Positions 21,809 to 30,753 of a stretch of DNA of 64,000 nt are shown here, piece by piece. Location: the NCBI RefSeq assembly GCF_004345855.1, contig NZ_SLXN01000006.1, positions 268,600 to 332,599 of the forward strand, given 5' to 3'. Under the pieces are notes generated by a model, which had not been told where the DNA came from, did not search any database, and saw only the letters and a list, made by a program, of their open reading frames with translations. Position 1 is the first letter of the stretch, and each line of letters begins with the position of its first letter. Position numbers and translations under genes: made by a program. This DNA is from Sphingomonas sp. BK235. GTDB taxonomy: Bacteria > Pseudomonadota > Alphaproteobacteria > Sphingomonadales > Sphingomonadaceae.

Positions 21809-22903
21809 CTACTCCTCCGTGCGCAGCAGCACCGCCTCGCCGATCAGCAGGAAGAGCAGGAACGGCGCCCAGGCGGCGAGGAAGGGCGGGTAGGCGCCGA
21901 GATTGCCCATCGCCAGCGCGAACTTGTCGGCCATGAAATAGGCGAACCCCAGCGCCATGCCGACCACCGCGCGGACGAACAGCGCCCCCGAGCGGGCGAT
22001 ACCGAACGCCGCCACCGCGCCCAGCAGCGGCATCAGCACCGACGAAAGCGGCCCCGACAATTTGTGCCACAGCACGCCCTCGAGCGACTTGGTCGGCCGC
22101 CCCGCCTCTTCCAGGTCGCTGATCGCCGCGCGCAGGCCGGCGAAGGACAAGGCGTCGCCGTCGACATTGGCCAGCGTGAATTGATCGGGCGTGACCCCGC
22201 GCGCTACCACCACCGTGCCGAGCGGCACCAGCCGCCCCGAGGCGACGTCGAACCGCTTCGCCGGCCACACCTTCCAGCCGTCGCCCTGTCGCAGGCCGTT
22301 GGGCGCGGTCACCAGCCCGCGCAGGCCGCCGTCGGGATTGCGCTCATAGACCGTCACCCCGCCCAGCCGCGCCGCCTCGCCGCGCCCGCTGATCCGGTCC
22401 GCCGAGATCAGGTTGTTGTCGGCGCGCACCCAGACGTTCGACCGGTCGCCGCGGTCGAGCGGCATCGCGCCGTAATTCACCCGTTGCCACGCGCTCAGCT
22501 CGGCCGTGGCGCGACTGACGATGCGATCGTTGAACGCGAAGGTCAGCAGCGCGATGCCGACGCTGGCGATCACCAGCGGCGCGAGCACCTGATGCGCCGA
22601 CAGGCCCGACGCCTTGAGCGCCACCACCTCGCTGTTGGCGTTCATCGTGATGAGCGTCAGCACCGTGCCCAGCAGCACCGAGAAGGGCAGGAAGGTGGAG
22701 ATGATCTGCGGCGCGCGCAGCGAGACGTAGCGCCACACCTCGGCGTCGCCGTTGCCCGCGGTGGCGAGGATGCGCCCGCTCTCGCTCAGCAGGTCGAGCG
22801 TCTGGAGCACCAGCACCAGCCCGAACAGGATACCGAAGGTGCGCGTCAGGAACAGCCGCGCCATGTAGATCGCGACGGTGCGCGAGGGGAAGAAGGCGGT
22901 CAC
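21809..22903 (-). CDS. lptG: LPS export system permease LptG
   Basis: This 364-residue inner-membrane half-permease of the LptBFG ABC transporter pulls lipopolysaccharide from the inner membrane. Six helices arranged three plus three flank a periplasmic jellyroll domain (about 130-265). LptG-like segments include TLDLLSESGRIL near the N-terminus, LPFSVLLGTVLTLITMNANS and SEVVALKASGLS (the coupling helix). It starts at GTG overlapping the lptF stop by four bases (GTGA). Confidence 0.92.
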   Translation of the reverse strand: MTAFFPSRTVAIYMARLFLTRTFGILFGLVLVLQTLDLLSESGRILATAGNGDAEVWRYVSLRAPQIISTFLPFSVLLGTVLTLITMNANSEVVALKASGLSAHQVLAPLVIASVGIALLTFAFNDRIVSRATAELSAWQRVNYGAMPLDRGDRSNVWVRADNNLISADRISGRGEAARLGGVTVYERNPDGGLRGLVTAPNGLRQGDGWKVWPAKRFDVASGRLVPLGTVVVARGVTPDQFTLANVDGDALSFAGLRAAISDLEEAGRPTKSLEGVLWHKLSGPLSSVLMPLLGAVAAFGIARSGALFVRAVVGMALGFAYFMADKFALAMGNLGAYPPFLAAWAPFLLFLLIGEAVLLRTEE

Positions 22904-24102
22904 GCGCGCGCCTCCTTGCGCCGGCGTCCGGGCAGATAGCGCGCCACCATCGCCCAGGCCTTGCCGAAGAAGCGCTCCAGCGCGCCGATCGGCTGGCCGC
23001 CGGGGACATAGGCCAGGGTATAATACATCCACAGGATCAGCGCGCCGAACAGCAGGAACGGCGCCCATAGCGCGATCAGCGGATCGACCGTGCCGCGCTC
23101 GCCGAGTGCGGCGGCATATTGGTTGATCTTGTGATAGGTGACCACCATCACGATCGACAGGAACACGCCCAGCGCCGAGTTGGAGCGCTTGGGCGGCACG
23201 CCGAGCGACACCGCCAGCAGTGGCAGCAGGAACATCATCGCCACCTCGACGACGCGGAAGTGGAACTCGGCGCGGCTGCCGTCGCGCTGCGCCGCGCTGG
23301 CGTTGGCGGCGTGGCCGAGCTTGGCGAGCTGGGGCAGCGTATATTCGAGGTTCTTGCCGCCGCGCGTGCGGAAGCTCTCGAAACGCGGCAGGTTGATCGG
23401 CAGGTCGTGCGCGGTGAAGGTCAGCGTCCGCGGCGTCGGGAAGTCGGGCCGGTTGTGGATCAGCGTCCCGTCGGTGAGGCGGAAGATGATGACGTTGGGA
23501 TCGTCGGTGGCGAGGAACTGGCCGGTCTCGGCGGTGACGCCGACCCAGTCGTTGCGCGGCGTCAGCGCGTGGACGAAGATGCCGGACAGCTGGCGCCCGC
23601 TCTCGCGGCTGCGCTCGATCCGCAGCGTCATGCGATCGCCCAGATGCGTGAACTCGCCCACCTTGATCGAGGCGCCGAGCGCGCCGGTGCGCAGCTCGAA
23701 GCGCAGCTTCTCGTAATTGTAGCGCGCCAGCGGCTGGACATAGCCGACGATGGCGATGTTGAGCGCGGCCAGCACGATCGCGTACATATACGGCACGCGC
23801 AGCAGCCGCGAGTAGCTCATGCCGACGCCGCGCATCACGTCGAGCTCGCTCGACGTCGCGATGCGGCGGAAGGCGAGCAGCACGCCCAGCATCAGTCCGA
23901 TCGGGATGCCGAGGCCGAGATATTCGGGCAGCAGGTTGGCGAGCATCTTCCACACCACGCTGACCGGGCCGCCCTGCGTGATGACGAAATCGAACAGGCG
24001 GCCGATCCGGTCGAGGATCAGCAGCATCGAGGCGATCAGCAGCGTGGCGAACAGCGGCAGCGCGATCAGCCGGGCCATGTAGCGGTCGATCGAGGTGAAC
24101 AA
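22900..24102 (-). CDS. lptF: LPS export system permease LptF
   Basis: This 400-residue partner of LptG has the same topology: an N-terminal helix group with LILDRIGRLFDFVI, the coupling segment IATSSELDVMRGVGMS, a periplasmic domain, and three C-terminal helices. The start is uncertain. TTG at 24102 gives MFTSIDRYMARL, matching the usual SIDRY start of the family, while ATG at 24078 would drop eight residues. It is co-transcribed with lptG. Confidence 0.92.
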   Translation of the reverse strand: MFTSIDRYMARLIALPLFATLLIASMLLILDRIGRLFDFVITQGGPVSVVWKMLANLLPEYLGLGIPIGLMLGVLLAFRRIATSSELDVMRGVGMSYSRLLRVPYMYAIVLAALNIAIVGYVQPLARYNYEKLRFELRTGALGASIKVGEFTHLGDRMTLRIERSRESGRQLSGIFVHALTPRNDWVGVTAETGQFLATDDPNVIIFRLTDGTLIHNRPDFPTPRTLTFTAHDLPINLPRFESFRTRGGKNLEYTLPQLAKLGHAANASAAQRDGSRAEFHFRVVEVAMMFLLPLLAVSLGVPPKRSNSALGVFLSIVMVVTYHKINQYAAALGERGTVDPLIALWAPFLLFGALILWMYYTLAYVPGGQPIGALERFFGKAWAMVARYLPGRRRKEARA

Positions 24103-24234
24103 GGTGCGGCGCTGCCCCGTGGCATCGGGCGGTGAACGCCCTGGTGAGGTTGCGGCTATACGGACCCGCGGCGCGCGCGTCAGCAGCGAAAAGCGTGGCG
24201 CTGCACGCGAATGTGGGGCGGGGAGGGGCTCAGC

Positions 24235-24466
24235 GCCTCCCCTGTAAGGGCAGGGCTATCGCATATGATGGTGTGACGCACCGGGCTCATCACATCCTGC
24301 CGTCATCCCGGGCTTGACCCGGGATCCATGGTGCCGCGTACGCATCAGCCCTTGTTCTCGCGGCACCATGGATCCCGGATCAAGCCCGGGATGACAGGAC
24401 GGCAATCGGCGAGCGGAAGCTGTAAGAATTGCCCATATGCGATTGCCCCGCCTGTAAGGGGAGGGG
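24235..24466. repeat. Imperfect long inverted repeats enclosing a REP pair
   Basis: The sequence around GGGCTATCGCATATG (24235-24267) is repeated in inverted form around CATATGCGATTGCCCC (24434-24466), with the CCTCCCCTGTAAGG/CCTGTAAGGGGAGG edges also inverted. Between them lies a REP pair (24302-24395). The rest of the lptF-kinase gap (24103-24594) shows no gene. Confidence 0.65.
24302..24395. repeat. REP-like inverted pair
   Basis: Arms of 37 bp differ at one position. The first begins GTCATCCCGGGCTTGACCCG and runs on into GATCCATGGTGCCGCG. It is the same family as at 5881 and 15801. Confidence 0.85.
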
Positions 24467-24594
24467 ACCGCGCCCGGAGGGCGTGGTGGCGGGGTATCGC
24501 CGCCGGTGATGGTCGCCGCCCCCTACCGGCGGCGACACCCCTCCGTCCGCGCTGCGTGCTGCCACCTCCCTGTCGAGGGGAGGATCTTGCCACC

Positions 24595-26520
24595 TCACGC
24601 CGCCGCGCGCGTCTCCCCCGGCGCGACCGCGGCCTGTGCCACCGCGCGCTCCAGCCCCGCGAGGGTGAAGGGCTTGCGCAGCACCGGGCGGCCGCCGAGA
24701 TCGATCGCCTCGTCGGCGCCGCCCGCGAAGCCGGTGACGAACAGCACGGGCACGCGCGCGTGGGTCGCGGCCAGCGCGGCGACCATCTCGGGACCTGTCA
24801 GCGTCGGCATCAGCACGTCCGAGAGGATCAGGTCGACCCGCTCCATCCCGGCGAGCATCGCCGCGGCGCGGGTCGGGTCGTCGCAGGCGTGCGGGTGATG
24901 GCCGAGCTCGACCAGCGCGTCCATCGTCGCGGGCAGGACGCGCGGGTCATCCTCGACCACCAGGATGTGCAATCCGTCCGGCCGCACCGCCTCGACCGCT
25001 TCGGCGGCAGGGGCCGTGGCCGTGGCCGGCACCGCGGCGGCCGGTGCCGCGGGCGCGCGCTCGCGCGGCAGCAGCAGCGTCACCGTCGTTCCCACGCCCA
25101 CGACCGAGTCGATCGCGGCGTCGCCGCCGATCTGGCGCGCGAAGGAGAAGACCTGGCTCAGCCCCAGCCCGGTCCCCTTGCCGACCGGCTTGGTGGTGAA
25201 GAACGGTTCGAACGCGCGCTCGACCAGCTCGGGCGGCATGCCGCAGCCGGTGTCGCTGACCGACAGCGCGACAAACTCGTCCCCCGCCACGGTGCGCCGT
25301 GCCGCCCGCACCGTGAGCGCGCCGCGTCCCTCCATCGCGTCGCGCGCGTTCACCGCCAGATTGACCAAGGAATTCTCGAGCTGGACCCGGTCGGCGCGCG
25401 TACACCAGCCGTCGCTCTCGTCGTCGAAGCGCACCGACACGCCTTCGCCCAGCGTGCGTCCGATCAGGTCGGCGAGCCCGTCGAACAAGGTAGCGGTCGC
25501 GATCGTCTCGGGGTTGATCGCGGTCTCGCGCGCGAAGGCGAGCAGCTGCGCGGTCAGCGCTGCGGCGCGCTGCGCACCGTCGTGCGCGCTGGCGAGGTGC
25601 CGCGCGGCGGTGGCCGGATCGAGCGCCACCGCGCGCTGCGCCAGCTCGATCCCGCCCAGCACCACCGCGAGCATGTTATTGAAGTCGTGCGCGATGCCGC
25701 CGGTGAGCTGGCCCACTGCCTCCATCTTCTGGATCTGGCGGAGCCGCGCCTCCTGCGCGCGCAATTCCTCGGTGGCCTGCGCCACCGCGCTGGTGAGCTC
25801 CTCGGCCCGGTCGCGCTGCGCGTCGGCCTCGGCGCGCGCGACAGTATGTTCGCCCAGCGCGGAGACCACCGCCCAGCCGAGCCAGATCACCCCGACGACC
25901 AGCAGCAGCCCGAACGCCGCCAGCACCTTGGCGATGATGCTCGACCGTTTCACCGACGCCTGGGCGTGGCTGGTGCGGGCCTCGAGCAGCTTGCGCTCCT
26001 GCGTCACCAGCGCGTCGAGCCCGTCGTTGATCCGCAGCAGCGAGCCGGAGGTGCTGCTGTGATAGAAGCGCGCCAGCGCCTGGCTGTTCTTGCGGTAATT
26101 GGTGTTGAGCGCGGTCAGCGCCAGCTCGTCGCCGCGCTCGCGAAAGGCGTCGCGGATCTCGGCGAGGTGGCGCGACTGGACGTCATTGTCGTGCGTCAGC
26201 TTCTCGAGCCGGTCGATCGTCTCGTCGGCGCGGCGCCAGTCCTCGTAATAGAGCCGGCCGAGCTGCTGGTCGCCCGAGATGACGTAGCGGCCGAGCGAGG
26301 CCTCGGAGCGCGCGATCGTCCCCTGCAGCGTCCGCACCAGGATCATCACGTCATAGCTGTGCCGCTGCGCCGCCAGCGCATCGTCGCGCTGGTGGTTGGC
26401 CTCGCGCAGCGTGAGCAGCAGCGCGCCGAGCACCGCGACCCCGAGCAAGCCCATCATCCACAAGGCGATGGTGCCCCAGGTGGAGGTCGGCCCCCCGCGC
26501 TCGGCGTCGTCGTACGTCAC
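24595..26520 (-). CDS. CHASE3-type hybrid sensor histidine kinase with receiver
   Basis: This 641-residue protein has TM1 at about 17-36, a periplasmic helical CHASE3-like domain (about 40-190), TM2 at about 197-220, a coiled linker, HisKA with phospho-acceptor His278 in GGIAHDFNNMLAVVLGG, and HATPase_c with intact N-box NLAVNARDAM, G1 SDTGCGMP and G2 GKGTGLGLSQV. A C-terminal receiver (from about 522) carries VVEDDPR and acceptor Asp in LILSDVLMP. The kinase is therefore active-looking, in contrast to the PhyP-like protein. Such CHASE3 hybrid kinases can feed the general stress pathway, but nothing here proves the target. Confidence 0.88.
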   Translation of the reverse strand: MTYDDAERGGPTSTWGTIALWMMGLLGVAVLGALLLTLREANHQRDDALAAQRHSYDVMILVRTLQGTIARSEASLGRYVISGDQQLGRLYYEDWRRADETIDRLEKLTHDNDVQSRHLAEIRDAFRERGDELALTALNTNYRKNSQALARFYHSSTSGSLLRINDGLDALVTQERKLLEARTSHAQASVKRSSIIAKVLAAFGLLLVVGVIWLGWAVVSALGEHTVARAEADAQRDRAEELTSAVAQATEELRAQEARLRQIQKMEAVGQLTGGIAHDFNNMLAVVLGGIELAQRAVALDPATAARHLASAHDGAQRAAALTAQLLAFARETAINPETIATATLFDGLADLIGRTLGEGVSVRFDDESDGWCTRADRVQLENSLVNLAVNARDAMEGRGALTVRAARRTVAGDEFVALSVSDTGCGMPPELVERAFEPFFTTKPVGKGTGLGLSQVFSFARQIGGDAAIDSVVGVGTTVTLLLPRERAPAAPAAAVPATATAPAAEAVEAVRPDGLHILVVEDDPRVLPATMDALVELGHHPHACDDPTRAAAMLAGMERVDLILSDVLMPTLTGPEMVAALAATHARVPVLFVTGFAGGADEAIDLGGRPVLRKPFTLAGLERAVAQAAVAPGETRAAA

Positions 26521-26556
26521 GCCGCGCGTTTACCTTACCGAAGGTTAACGAAAAAG

Positions 26557-27831
26557 CTAACGCGCGGGGATCGCGCCGACTTGCTGACCCGCCGTGGCGA
26601 ACATGGTGACCACGCGGTCGATCTGTTCGGCGCTGTGCTCGGCGCAGATCGAGCAGCGCAGCAGGAACGTCCCCGTCGGCGTCGCGGGCGGGCGCGCGAC
26701 GTTGACGTACAGCCCGGCCTCGAGCAGCCCCTGCCACATCGCCACCGCCTGCTCCTGGTCCTCCAGGATCACCGCGACGATCGCGGAGTCGGGCGCGTCG
26801 GTGCCGAGCCGGAAGCCCAGCGCCTTCAGCCCGCCGTGCAGCCGCCGCGCATTGTCCCACAGCCGCGCGCGCTTCTCGTGCGCGTGCATCAGCTTGCGCA
26901 CCGAGGTGGCGGCGGTGGCGACCACTGACGGCGGCAGCGAGGCGGTGAAGATATAGGGGCGGCAGGACAGGCGCAGCGCCTCGAACTTGGGATGGTTCGA
27001 GATGCAGAAGCCGCCGACGGTTCCGACCGACTTGGAGAAGGTGCCGATCACGAAATCGACGTCGTCGCCGAGCGTGAGGCCCAGTTCCTCGTAGACGCCG
27101 CGGCCGTGCTCGCCGAAGAAGCCCATCGAGTGCGCCTCGTCGACCAGCACCATGCAGCCGTGCTTGCGCGCCACCGCGACCATCTCGCGCAGCGGCGCGA
27201 TGTCGCCCAGCATCGAGTAGACGCCCTCGAGCACCACCAGCTTGCCCGGCTCCTTGGGCAGGCGGCCGAGCCGCTTGTCGAGATCCTCGACCGAATTGTG
27301 GCGAAAGCGCACGATCTCGGCGTCGCCCATCTTGCAGCCGTCGTAGATCGAGGCGTGGCTGTCGGCGTCGAGGATGACATATTCGCCGCGCCCCGCGATC
27401 GTCGAGATCACGCCGAGGTTGGCCTGATAGCCCGTGGAGAAGACCATCGCGTGCGCGGCGCCGTAGAACTCGCGCAGCGCGTCCTCGGCGTCGACATGGT
27501 CGCGGAAGGTGCCGTTGAGCATGCGGCTGCCGTTGGTGCCGCTGCCGAACTGCTCCAGCGCGCGCTTGCCCGCCGCGATCACGTCGGGGTCGAAGGTCAT
27601 CCCCATGTAATTGTAGGTGCCGAGCAGGATCGTCTCCTGACCGCGGATCACCGCGGTGGTGGGCGAGCGCACCTCCTCCATGACGATGCCGAACGGGTCG
27701 CGCACGCCCGAGGCCATCAGTCTGTCGCGCTCGGCGATCAGCGGGTCGAACTTGGCGAACAGGTCGCGCGCGGTGGGCGCGGGCGCGACGGTCTCGGGCA
27801 GCGCCTCGGGCTGGAGGCCGGTCTCGGTCAT
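26557..27831 (-). CDS. spt: Serine palmitoyltransferase
   Basis: This 424-residue PLP enzyme of the alpha-oxoamine synthase family condenses L-serine with palmitoyl-CoA (or acyl-ACP) to 3-oxosphinganine, the first step of sphingolipid synthesis. Visible residues are His159 stacking on PLP (DADSHAS), Asp231 and His234 (VDEAHSMGFFG), and the Schiff-base Lys267 in GTFSKSVGTVGG. Length and motifs match the well-studied soluble enzyme of Sphingomonas paucimobilis. The start MTETGLQPE is favoured over an in-frame extension. It lies five bases after the acyl carrier gene on the same strand. Confidence 0.95.
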   Translation of the reverse strand: MTETGLQPEALPETVAPAPTARDLFAKFDPLIAERDRLMASGVRDPFGIVMEEVRSPTTAVIRGQETILLGTYNYMGMTFDPDVIAAGKRALEQFGSGTNGSRMLNGTFRDHVDAEDALREFYGAAHAMVFSTGYQANLGVISTIAGRGEYVILDADSHASIYDGCKMGDAEIVRFRHNSVEDLDKRLGRLPKEPGKLVVLEGVYSMLGDIAPLREMVAVARKHGCMVLVDEAHSMGFFGEHGRGVYEELGLTLGDDVDFVIGTFSKSVGTVGGFCISNHPKFEALRLSCRPYIFTASLPPSVVATAATSVRKLMHAHEKRARLWDNARRLHGGLKALGFRLGTDAPDSAIVAVILEDQEQAVAMWQGLLEAGLYVNVARPPATPTGTFLLRCSICAEHSAEQIDRVVTMFATAGQQVGAIPAR

Positions 27832-27836
27832 CGCGG

Positions 27837-28079
27837 TCAGCCCCGCAGCTTCTCGACCGCGTCGGCGAGCTGCCCCACGGTCTCGATCTCGGCCTGCATG
27901 TTCATCGTGATGATGATGTCGAACTCGTCCTCGATCGCGGCGACGAAGTCCATCACGGTGAGCGAGTCCCACTCCAGGTCGCCCTGGAAGGTGGTCGCCT
28001 CGGTGATCTCGATGCCCTTCTTGTTGAAGGGTTCGATCTGCGCGCGGAGCGTGTCGAGGATCGTGCTGCGGTCGGTCAT
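27837..28079 (-). CDS. Acyl carrier protein of the sphingolipid cluster
   Basis: This 80-residue acidic four-helix protein has the phosphopantetheine attachment site Ser39 in GDLEWDSLTVMDF. It sits directly ahead of spt (five-base gap), like the dedicated carrier beside spt in Caulobacter, and probably delivers the acyl chain for 3-oxosphinganine synthesis. It differs from housekeeping AcpP, whose site reads DSLDTVEL. Confidence 0.92.
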   Translation of the reverse strand: MTDRSTILDTLRAQIEPFNKKGIEITEATTFQGDLEWDSLTVMDFVAAIEDEFDIIITMNMQAEIETVGQLADAVEKLRG

Positions 28080-28122
28080 AAGCTCGGCTGTGGCCTTGAA
28101 ATGCGGCGGATGTCGGGCCGCG

Positions 28123-29028
28123 CTATAGCAGGCCCTGGGCGCGATACCATCGCGCCGTGGCGGCCAGCCCCGCCGCCGCGCCGATCCGCGCGCGCCACAG
28201 CTCGGGCGGGGGCGCCTTGGCGGGATCGGCGGTCCAGTCGGGGTGGACCATATAAGCGACACGGTCGGCGGTGAGCTTGGCGTTGGCGCCGCGGAACAGC
28301 GCGTCACCGCGCGCGGCGAGGCGGAGCAAGGCGGCGGGCAGCGGCAGCGGCAGCGCGCGGCGGCCCACCGCGGCGGCGATCGCGCGGGCGAAGTCGGTGT
28401 AGCGCAGCGCGCCGTCGGAACTGGCGGGCTCGTAGAGGGCGTGCGCGCCCGCACCCGGTCGCCCGGCGAGGGTGAGCAGCAGCCGCGCGAGGTCGTCGAC
28501 GTGGATGATCGAGAGCCGGCCGTTGGGGGGCAAGGGCACGACACCGCGCCGCGCCGCGCGGAACAGGTCGCGCTGCTCCATGTCGCCGGGGCCGTAGACG
28601 CCGGGCGGACGGACGATCGTCCAGTCGAGCCCGCTTTCGTGCACGACCGCCTCGGCACCGGCCTTCGACCAACCGTAATTGGAGAGCGTCGGCTCGCGCG
28701 CGGCGAGCGAGGAGACGTGGACGAAGCGGGCGACTCCCCACACCTTGGCCGCCTCGACCACGGCGCGCGTACCCTCGATGTTGGCGGCGGCGAAAGCGGG
28801 GCGGTCGGGCGCGTTCACCGCGCCGGCGACGTGGATCACCGCGTCCGCGGTCGACGCCAGCGCCGAGAGCGCCGCCGAATCGTCGAGCGCGCCGCTCACC
28901 CAGGTCACGCCCTCGCGCCCCGGCTGCGCCCGCCGCGCCAGTGCGCGCACTTCGTGTCCCGCGGCGAGTGCCTGCTCCAGCAGCGCACCGCCGACGAAGC
29001 CGGTCGCCCCGGTCAGCGCCAGGATCAC
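28123..29028 (-). CDS. NAD(P)-dependent reductase of the sphingolipid cluster (CerR-like)
   Basis: This 301-residue extended short-chain dehydrogenase has the Rossmann motif TGATGFVGGALLEQ at the N-terminus, SSLAA in place of the usual catalytic Ser region, and NYGWSKAGAE carrying the Tyr-x-x-x-Lys pair. In Caulobacter an epimerase-like reductase next to spt (CerR) reduces the 3-oxo group of the sphingoid base or ceramide. The context here (cerR-acp-spt) supports the same role. GTG start overlaps the proB stop by four bases. Confidence 0.82.
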   Translation of the reverse strand: MILALTGATGFVGGALLEQALAAGHEVRALARRAQPGREGVTWVSGALDDSAALSALASTADAVIHVAGAVNAPDRPAFAAANIEGTRAVVEAAKVWGVARFVHVSSLAAREPTLSNYGWSKAGAEAVVHESGLDWTIVRPPGVYGPGDMEQRDLFRAARRGVVPLPPNGRLSIIHVDDLARLLLTLAGRPGAGAHALYEPASSDGALRYTDFARAIAAAVGRRALPLPLPAALLRLAARGDALFRGANAKLTADRVAYMVHPDWTADPAKAPPPELWRARIGAAAGLAATARWYRAQGLL

Positions 29029-30128
29029 AGCAGCGCCATATGGTTGCGGTGGACCAGCGCGGCGCGCGGGGCATAGCCGAGGATCGCCGCCTGCTCGTCG
29101 CTGCGGCGCCCGAGCAGCCGCACCGCCTCGCCTGCGTCATATTCGGCGAGACCGCGCGCGATCGTCCCCGTCGGCCCCTCGATGGTGACGAGATCGCCGC
29201 GCGCGAACTCTCCCTCCACCCGCGTTACGCCGGCGGCGAGCAGGCTGCGGCCCTCGGTCAGCGCGCGCGCCGCGCCGGCGTCGACGTGGAGCGCGCCGCG
29301 TGCGGTCAGCCCGCCGGCGAGCCACGCCTTGCGCGCGGGCGCGGCGCGCTCGGCGACGAAGAGCGTGTGCCGCGCCGCGGCCGACAGCGGCGCCTCGGCG
29401 CGCCCCGAGGCGATCGCGAGCGCCGCGCCCGCGGCATTGGCGATCCGCGCCGCCGCGATCTTGGAGACCATGCCGCCCGAGCCCATGCCCGAGGCCGAGC
29501 CGCGGTCGGCCATCGCCTCGATCGCGGCGTCGATGCGCTCGACGCGTTCGATGTGCCGAGCGCCGGGCAGCGCGGGGTTGCGGTCGTACAGGCCGTCGAC
29601 GTCGGAGAGCAGCACCACGCCCTGCGCCGCCGCGGCCTGCGCCACGCGCGCGGCGAGCCGGTCGTTGTCGCCGAAGCGGATCTCCTCGGTGGCGACCGAA
29701 TCGTTCTCGTTGATCACGGGCACGACGCCGAGCTGGAGCAGCCGGTTGAGCGTCGCCGCGGCGTTGAGGTAGCGGCGCCGCTCCTCCAGGTCGCCGAGCG
29801 TGACGAGCATCTGCGCCGCGGTGAGCCCGCGCGCGCCGAGCACCTCGGCCCACACGCCGGCGAGCGCGATCTGCCCGGTCGCGGCGGCGGCCTGCGCGTC
29901 CTCCAGGCTGGCACGCCCGCCCTTGGCGAGCCCGAGCCGGCGCGCGCCGAGCGCGATCGCGCCCGAGGAGACCACCGCGACCTGCTGCCCGGCGGCGACT
30001 CGCTCGGCGATGGCGGCGGCGATCGTCTCGAGCCAGGCGCGGCGCACCCCGCCGGCGTCGTCGACGAGCAGCGCCGAGCCGATCTTAACGATCAGGCGCG
30101 GGCAGGCGGCGGGCGGGAACAGCGACAT
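29025..30128 (-). CDS. proB: Glutamate 5-kinase
   Basis: This 367-residue first enzyme of proline synthesis phosphorylates L-glutamate. The amino-acid kinase fold shows VKIGSALL at the N-terminus, VSSGAIALG, NENDSVATEEIRFGDND and GSGGMVSKIAAA. A C-terminal PUA domain (about 275-360) is present. Start MSLFPPAACPRLIVKIGSA. Translationally coupled to the CerR-like gene downstream, which places a proline gene at the head of the sphingolipid operon. It is also near obgE, a common pairing in bacteria. Confidence 0.95.
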   Translation of the reverse strand: MSLFPPAACPRLIVKIGSALLVDDAGGVRRAWLETIAAAIAERVAAGQQVAVVSSGAIALGARRLGLAKGGRASLEDAQAAAATGQIALAGVWAEVLGARGLTAAQMLVTLGDLEERRRYLNAAATLNRLLQLGVVPVINENDSVATEEIRFGDNDRLAARVAQAAAAQGVVLLSDVDGLYDRNPALPGARHIERVERIDAAIEAMADRGSASGMGSGGMVSKIAAARIANAAGAALAIASGRAEAPLSAAARHTLFVAERAAPARKAWLAGGLTARGALHVDAGAARALTEGRSLLAAGVTRVEGEFARGDLVTIEGPTGTIARGLAEYDAGEAVRLLGRRSDEQAAILGYAPRAALVHRNHMALL

Positions 30129-30163
30129 GGCGCGGCGAGCGGTAGCGCGCGCGTGCGCCGGGC

Positions 30164-30727
30164 TCAATCGCGCGCGAAAATCTCGGCGTGGGGAAGGGTG
30201 AGGCCCAGCGCGGGCAGGGCGAGGTCGATGGGGGCATCGTGCGCGACGTCGCTCCACGCGCGCGGCCCGGTGCGTTGGAGCACGCGCAGGCGCTCGGCCG
30301 CGATGTCGACGAACACGATCGTGTCGACGCTGGGCAGCGCCTTATACTCCTCCAGCTTGACGTTGAGATCGGTGCGCGCCGTGCTGCCGGAGAGCACCTC
30401 GAACAGGACGCGCGGGTCGGTGAAGGCCTTGGCAGCGTCGAACGCCGGATCGTTCTTGCCGCAGAAGACAGCGACGTCCGGGAAGCGGACCGACAGATCG
30501 TGGGTCCGCGTCGCCATGTCCGCGTTGTAGGGGGAGCAGCCGCTGCCACGCAGTCGCGAGCCGAGCGCCAGGAAGATGTTCCCGCTTACCCGGGCATGGC
30601 GCGCCGAACCGCCGGCCATCATGCGCACGACGCCGTTGTCCAGCTCCGCCTTGTCTTCCCCGAAGTCCATCTCGAGGAAGCGGTCGGCGGTCAGCAGCGG
30701 GTAGTCGGGCGTGATCTGCGTGGCCAT
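30164..30727 (-). CDS. Uma2-family putative restriction-like nuclease
   Basis: This 187-residue DUF820/Uma2 protein has the PD-(D/E)xK-like core with ELDNGVVRMMAGGS, FPDVAVFCGKND (active-site Asp region) and LFEVLSGSTARTDLNVKLEEY. Families of this kind are widespread and mostly of unknown function. No mobile-element gene accompanies it. It lies between obgE and proB on the same strand, with gaps of 26 and 35 bp. Confidence 0.8.
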   Translation of the reverse strand: MATQITPDYPLLTADRFLEMDFGEDKAELDNGVVRMMAGGSARHARVSGNIFLALGSRLRGSGCSPYNADMATRTHDLSVRFPDVAVFCGKNDPAFDAAKAFTDPRVLFEVLSGSTARTDLNVKLEEYKALPSVDTIVFVDIAAERLRVLQRTGPRAWSDVAHDAPIDLALPALGLTLPHAEIFARD

Positions 30728-30753
30728 GACTCCCTTATAGGCGTCGCCTCAAT

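Noticed and set aside
26521..26560. TTAACC words upstream of the hybrid kinase, considered as a CtrA box.
   Set aside because: Only one half-site fits; the second half at seven bases is TAAG.
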